64,000 nucleotides of DNA from Pseudo-nitzschia pungens. Lineage: Eukaryota > Bacillariophyta > Bacillariophyceae > Bacillariales > Bacillariaceae. Numbering within the stretch: the stretch's first letter is position 1; every line of letters begins with the position of its first letter. The notes under the pieces were generated by a model. It saw only the letters and a program-made list of their open reading frames with translations, had not been told where the DNA came from and made no database searches. A program made the position numbers and the translations under genes. Positions 60,831 through 64,000 of this stretch are shown here, in pieces. The stretch covers positions 2,720,501 to 2,784,500 of the forward strand of contig CM074760.1 in NCBI GenBank assembly GCA_037355855.1, given 5' to 3'.

Positions 60831-60880
60831 CAATACAGTATCAGAATACTAGTGGTTCTTAACATCAATAATAGTGTAAC

Positions 60881-61251
60881 ATTGCCTCTAGAAATGATGG
60901 ATGTTGCCTCTAGAAATAGTGGGTGTTGCGTCTAAAACTGATGGGCGTTGCCTCGAAAATTAATGGGCATTGCCTGGAAAAGTAATGGGCGGTGCCTCTA
61001 AAAATGATGGGCGTGGCTTCATAAATTAATGGGCGTTGCCTCATAAATTAATGGGCATTGCCTCATAAATTAATGGGCGTTGCCTCTAAAAATGATGGGC
61101 GTTGACTCATAAATTAATGGGCGTTGCCTCCAAAATTAATGGGCGGTGCCTCGAAAATTAATGGGCGGTGCCTCGAAAATTAATGGGCGGTGCCTCGAAA
61201 ATTAATGGGCGTTGGCTCGAAAATTAATGGGCGTTGGCTCGAAAATATATG
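60881..61251 (+). repeat. 22-bp tandem repeat (about 16 units)
   Basis: Units of ATGGGCGTTGCCTCxxAAATTA repeat with a 22-bp period. The first units are degenerate (CTCTAGAAATGATGG) and the middle ones are nearly identical, alternating CTCATAAATTA, CTCGAAAATTA and CTCTAAAAATG. Confidence 0.92.
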
Positions 61252-62518
61252 TGGTACGGGACTGAAAAAATTAAGCCAGGGACAAGGAATTGGTCAAATA
61301 TTTGACCCCAAAAGGACCCGGCACAAAAATTTTTGACCCACGTCTAAAATCAGTTATCAGACGTTCTACGCTATTCTAACACCAGAAACTGCGACATTAG
61401 GCAACTCAACTCAAAAATCAATACAGACGTATCACTTGCAGATCCAAGAAGTCAGTTGGGAAAGGCAGTTTACTGCAAACACAAACTGAACAACTAAGGC
61501 TTACTTCGAAGTAGTAATTCAGTATCATCATTACTGAGACTTACCTACTTGTATCTTGAGATACGTAAGATTGGTCCGATACGTAGTTTATTGACTAGTT
61601 CGAGTGAGATGAATCGAAGGGGTTGGGGTTGGTTTTTTTTTTGTTCTTTTTGTGTTCTTTTTGACGAGGTCTTTCTCGTTTTGTTACAGTACCGGTAAGT
61701 CATTGTAATCTTGCTTTGGTACCGTTAGGGATGACGTTTTGCGAAGAACAAATCAGGCATCACGACAGAAGTTCTTTTTAGACACCATATGTGACACGTA
61801 AAGAACTCCCGTTTTTCATTGCTCCATATTTATTTGCACCGGAGATAATCCCGGCGTCTTCAGCAGAAGAATTATTTTTGTTGAGAGACGTTCAACATTC
61901 GTCATCAGCAGATTCGATGATTCATTCGTTCCCATCACGCTTGAAGCGAATTTTCATCAATCAAATCAAATACGATCTCAAGAATCAAGCAACTCTGGCA
62001 CAACTCGTTGCAACTACAAATCACATCAGCTACGATCAGAAATCAAACCGAATAAGAATGATTGAGAGGATACGAGAGTATCGTAGGGAAAGCAGAGATT
62101 AGAGAGCAACAACACAACCAAATAGAACTAAACCAAACTTCATCAGGTACGTAGAATGCAGTACGTTTTCTACGAGATTTTCGGAGAACTGCGCGAAAAT
62201 GTGCATTCTACTGTTCTCAAAATCAAAAAAATCTCTTTCTTCTGTCCTCGTCGGATGAACTTTGGGTTACTGCAACTATTGACGCGTGCGATAACCCTTC
62301 TGATCATTGACGGCAACTCCAACGACGCAACACCTTCCATGCTTGCACTATCGAAAGTCACAAGAAGGATTCAATCAGAATCTCGAGTACATTATATTCT
62401 CTTTCCAACACTACGTGTAAGATTACTATCAACATCAAGCGAATCTTAATCCGAGATTCGAATTTTCACAAACCATCATCAGAGAGACCTACTACCGGTA
62501 CTAATACATTGAGCAGCC
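61252..62518. other. Intergenic upstream of MAF1
   Basis: No firm gene. Two frames are open (61791-62102 from a GTG, and 62156-62449 from an ATG). The first is protein-like in composition but has no ATG and no recognised family. They could be upstream exons or chance frames. The last 60 bp are the MAF1 leader. Confidence 0.4.
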
Positions 62519-63448
62519 ATGAAGTTTATGGAAAACGAGAAACTCAATGAGATCTCTTCCGAACTATCGGAAGCAGTGCTGAAAGATTCACATCGAATCA
62601 TCCAGGGTAGAATCGAAGCGTACACCATGAAACGAGCCGGGAATGATAAGAAATTCGCTCACGCACTGGGACAAAAGTACGTCGCCGAGATTGAGGACAT
62701 GCAAGAAGAGCTGGCTGCTACGATCGAGCGGAAACGGAGACGACGCAGCAACTCGGAATCCATTCTTTTTACGACGACAAAAAAGTCTAAGGCATCTGCT
62801 GCCCCGTCGCTGGATCCCACAAATCCAAACAAGCGAGAACGAGCTCGATCGTTTGATTGTACTCTAGACTCTATATCTCCAAAGACGACGCTCGGAGATT
62901 TCTCGGAAATCTCTACCCGGAAGCTCATGACGGATCTTATCTTGACCTTGAATGCGTCTTTTCCGGATTACGATTTTTCAAATGTCAAGCCGAATCAATT
63001 CCAAAAATTGAAAATGGAAGATGTCCGGAAGAACATCCGCGAAAACCTCTCTGAGTATGCTTCACAACGCTCCTCTCCAAACTTCCTCGAAGAGCTCTGG
63101 AACGCTTTGAACGACGTGATTGATCTCAAAGAGGCCACCGTCTACGCCTTCGACTATGAGTTCGCTGATGACGAGAGTGGGAACAATTCTCTTTGGAATT
63201 TCCATTATCTCTTTGTTAACAAGTCCGTTCGTCGAATTGTCTTCTTCACCTGTTCGGAACGAATCAGCGACGACATGATCGGCGGTCGGGGAAGCGTTCT
63301 CAGCTCGGATGAGATCGACGATACTTCTGAGCGGGTAGAATACTATGCAAGAGACAACGTGCACACGCCCGTGGACGATGTCGATTGGGACCCCAGCGAC
63401 AATGTTGCTGGTGGTATGTCAGTTGAAATAACGATTGTTGGTAACTGA
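62519..63448 (+). CDS. MAF1: MAF1, repressor of RNA polymerase III
   Basis: Protein of 309 residues in one exon. The N-terminal A-box MKFMENEKLNEISSELSE matches the MKFLENxxLExI start of MAF1. A basic, Ser-rich linker (ERKRRRRSNSESILF and KRERARSFD) follows, with RRRSNS-type sites where MAF1 is typically controlled by TORC1/PKA-type phosphorylation. The second conserved region contains SFPDYDFSNVKPNQFQKL, ELWNALNDVIDLKEATVYAF and NSLWNFHYLFVNKSVRRIVF, ending FFTCSE, the most diagnostic MAF1 block. The C-terminus is acidic. MAF1 binds Pol III and TFIIIB and shuts down tRNA and 5S synthesis under nutrient stress. Length is close to yeast and human MAF1 (about 260-400). Codon use matches the neighbours. 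Confidence 0.95.
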   Translation: MKFMENEKLNEISSELSEAVLKDSHRIIQGRIEAYTMKRAGNDKKFAHALGQKYVAEIEDMQEELAATIERKRRRRSNSESILFTTTKKSKASAAPSLDPTNPNKRERARSFDCTLDSISPKTTLGDFSEISTRKLMTDLILTLNASFPDYDFSNVKPNQFQKLKMEDVRKNIRENLSEYASQRSSPNFLEELWNALNDVIDLKEATVYAFDYEFADDESGNNSLWNFHYLFVNKSVRRIVFFTCSERISDDMIGGRGSVLSSDEIDDTSERVEYYARDNVHTPVDDVDWDPSDNVAGGMSVEITIVGN

Positions 63449-64000
63449 AACCCAGAAAAGAGAGAGACGAAGATATTTGCGAGAAGGTCTTGAACGGCAA
63501 ACGCCGAGGCAAGGAAAGCTCGGTGGGGGATGAGCTTAACTGCAAAAGTCGGCGCTTTTTTCATTCGTTTTGTCGTGGAATTGATGGAATTCATTTTCTA
63601 CGTGCTGCACTTTGTATATGAACAAACACAATCCAAGCATGAAAGCGGACATGGGAGACAAACTCGGGTTTGTTCGTCCTTCTTTCCATGGAATAATGCG
63701 TTTCAATGCATATTGTTGCTTGGAGTGGATACAGATATGACGCGCACAATAATTACGGGTTGTATGGTTCCAACATTTACACAGTTTTGATATGTCTAAA
63801 AAAGAATTATAATGCACTGTTTTAGATTGCAAAACTAATAGGAACACTAGGCAACGTTGCGACGCACAGCAAATATAGAAACGTTGAACAAGGGGTTTTG
63901 AAACCAAACGGTTGCCTTTTTGTGTTCTTCAGTGCTTCGAGTTGCACCGCTTCTTCTCGTCTCAGCTCTAGAAGCAGTCGTAATCAATGGCCCCTTGATC
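63449..64000. other. 3' flank of MAF1, window end
   Basis: No gene is recognised before the window ends. The short frame at 63530-63790 has no family resemblance and lies where the MAF1 3' UTR should be. Confidence 0.45.

Noticed and set aside
60072..60868. Minus-strand frames with repeated PSH-type units
   Set aside because: They are direct translations of the 30-bp and 160-180-bp tandem repeats and have no coding signal.
61791..62102. Frame of 103 codons upstream of MAF1
   Set aside because: It starts with GTG, has no ATG or acceptor site that I can justify and resembles no known family. Kept only as a remark in the intergenic entry.

Overview
The window looks like nuclear DNA of a diatom, most likely a raphid pennate. 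This is inference from gene content and style: a heat-shock factor with its DNA-binding domain at the C-terminus behind long Gln/Asn tracts, a stroma-type targeting motif after a signal peptide (SVAAF-VP), short GT-AG introns in compact genes, long Asn/Gln/Ser low-complexity inserts, and AT-rich intergenic DNA full of GTAAG/CTTAC and TACCGGTA words. There are no bacterial operons or bacterial translation signals.

Layout. 2-4 kb: KH-domain RNA-binding protein (-). 4.2-9.7 kb: gene-poor, with two internal duplications around a membrane protein carrying four Cys-rich repeats (+, 6.7 kb). 9.7-20.2 kb: a disordered protein with a conserved C-terminal domain (+), tRNA-Leu(AAG) (-), a probably plastid-targeted PhyH-family dioxygenase (-), two divergent glycosyltransferases (- and +) and a TAF8/TAF3-like TFIID subunit (-). 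20.7-26.5 kb: a 733-bp hAT-type non-autonomous transposon, a divergent guanidino (creatine/arginine) kinase (+) and a protein with a possible PH-like domain (-). 26.5-29.6 kb: repeats only. 29.6-35.0 kb: NTF2 (+, one intron), fibrillarin (-, three introns) and a protein with a ten-residue SPGRLKKR-type array plus a CAP/SCP domain (-). 35.0-38.7 kb: foldback repeats. 38.7-40.7 kb: heat-shock factor (-). 40.9-44.0 kb: a second, inverted copy of the 733-bp transposon, palindromic foldbacks, 181-bp satellite units and a hAT transposase remnant. 44.6-54.2 kb: a fucosyltransferase-like protein (+, one intron), a TPR-like protein (-, one intron), a TA-flanked MITE, a large PPR protein (-) and a small secreted or plastid PDZ protein (+). 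54.2-62.5 kb: a cluster of tandem arrays (46, 181, ~160-180, 30 and 22 bp units). 62.5-63.4 kb: MAF1 (+).

Function. Most genes are ordinary eukaryotic housekeeping genes for RNA and gene expression: fibrillarin (rRNA methylation), MAF1 (Pol III repression), a TFIID subunit, HSF, KH and PPR RNA binding, and NTF2 (Ran import). A second theme is Golgi glycosylation, with three glycosyltransferase-like proteins. No multi-gene system or cluster with a common pathway is visible.

The most interesting parts are the repeats and some protein oddities. The two hAT-type copies match wherever compared and have perfect 8-bp target duplications. A 181-bp satellite occurs at two loci and at one of them abuts a hAT transposase remnant. 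The guanidino kinase has Ser in place of its signature Cys. Fibrillarin has a symmetrical 150-nt exon encoding most of its GAR domain. Splice models were built by eye from GT-AG sites and reading-frame continuity; no alignments or searches were run.
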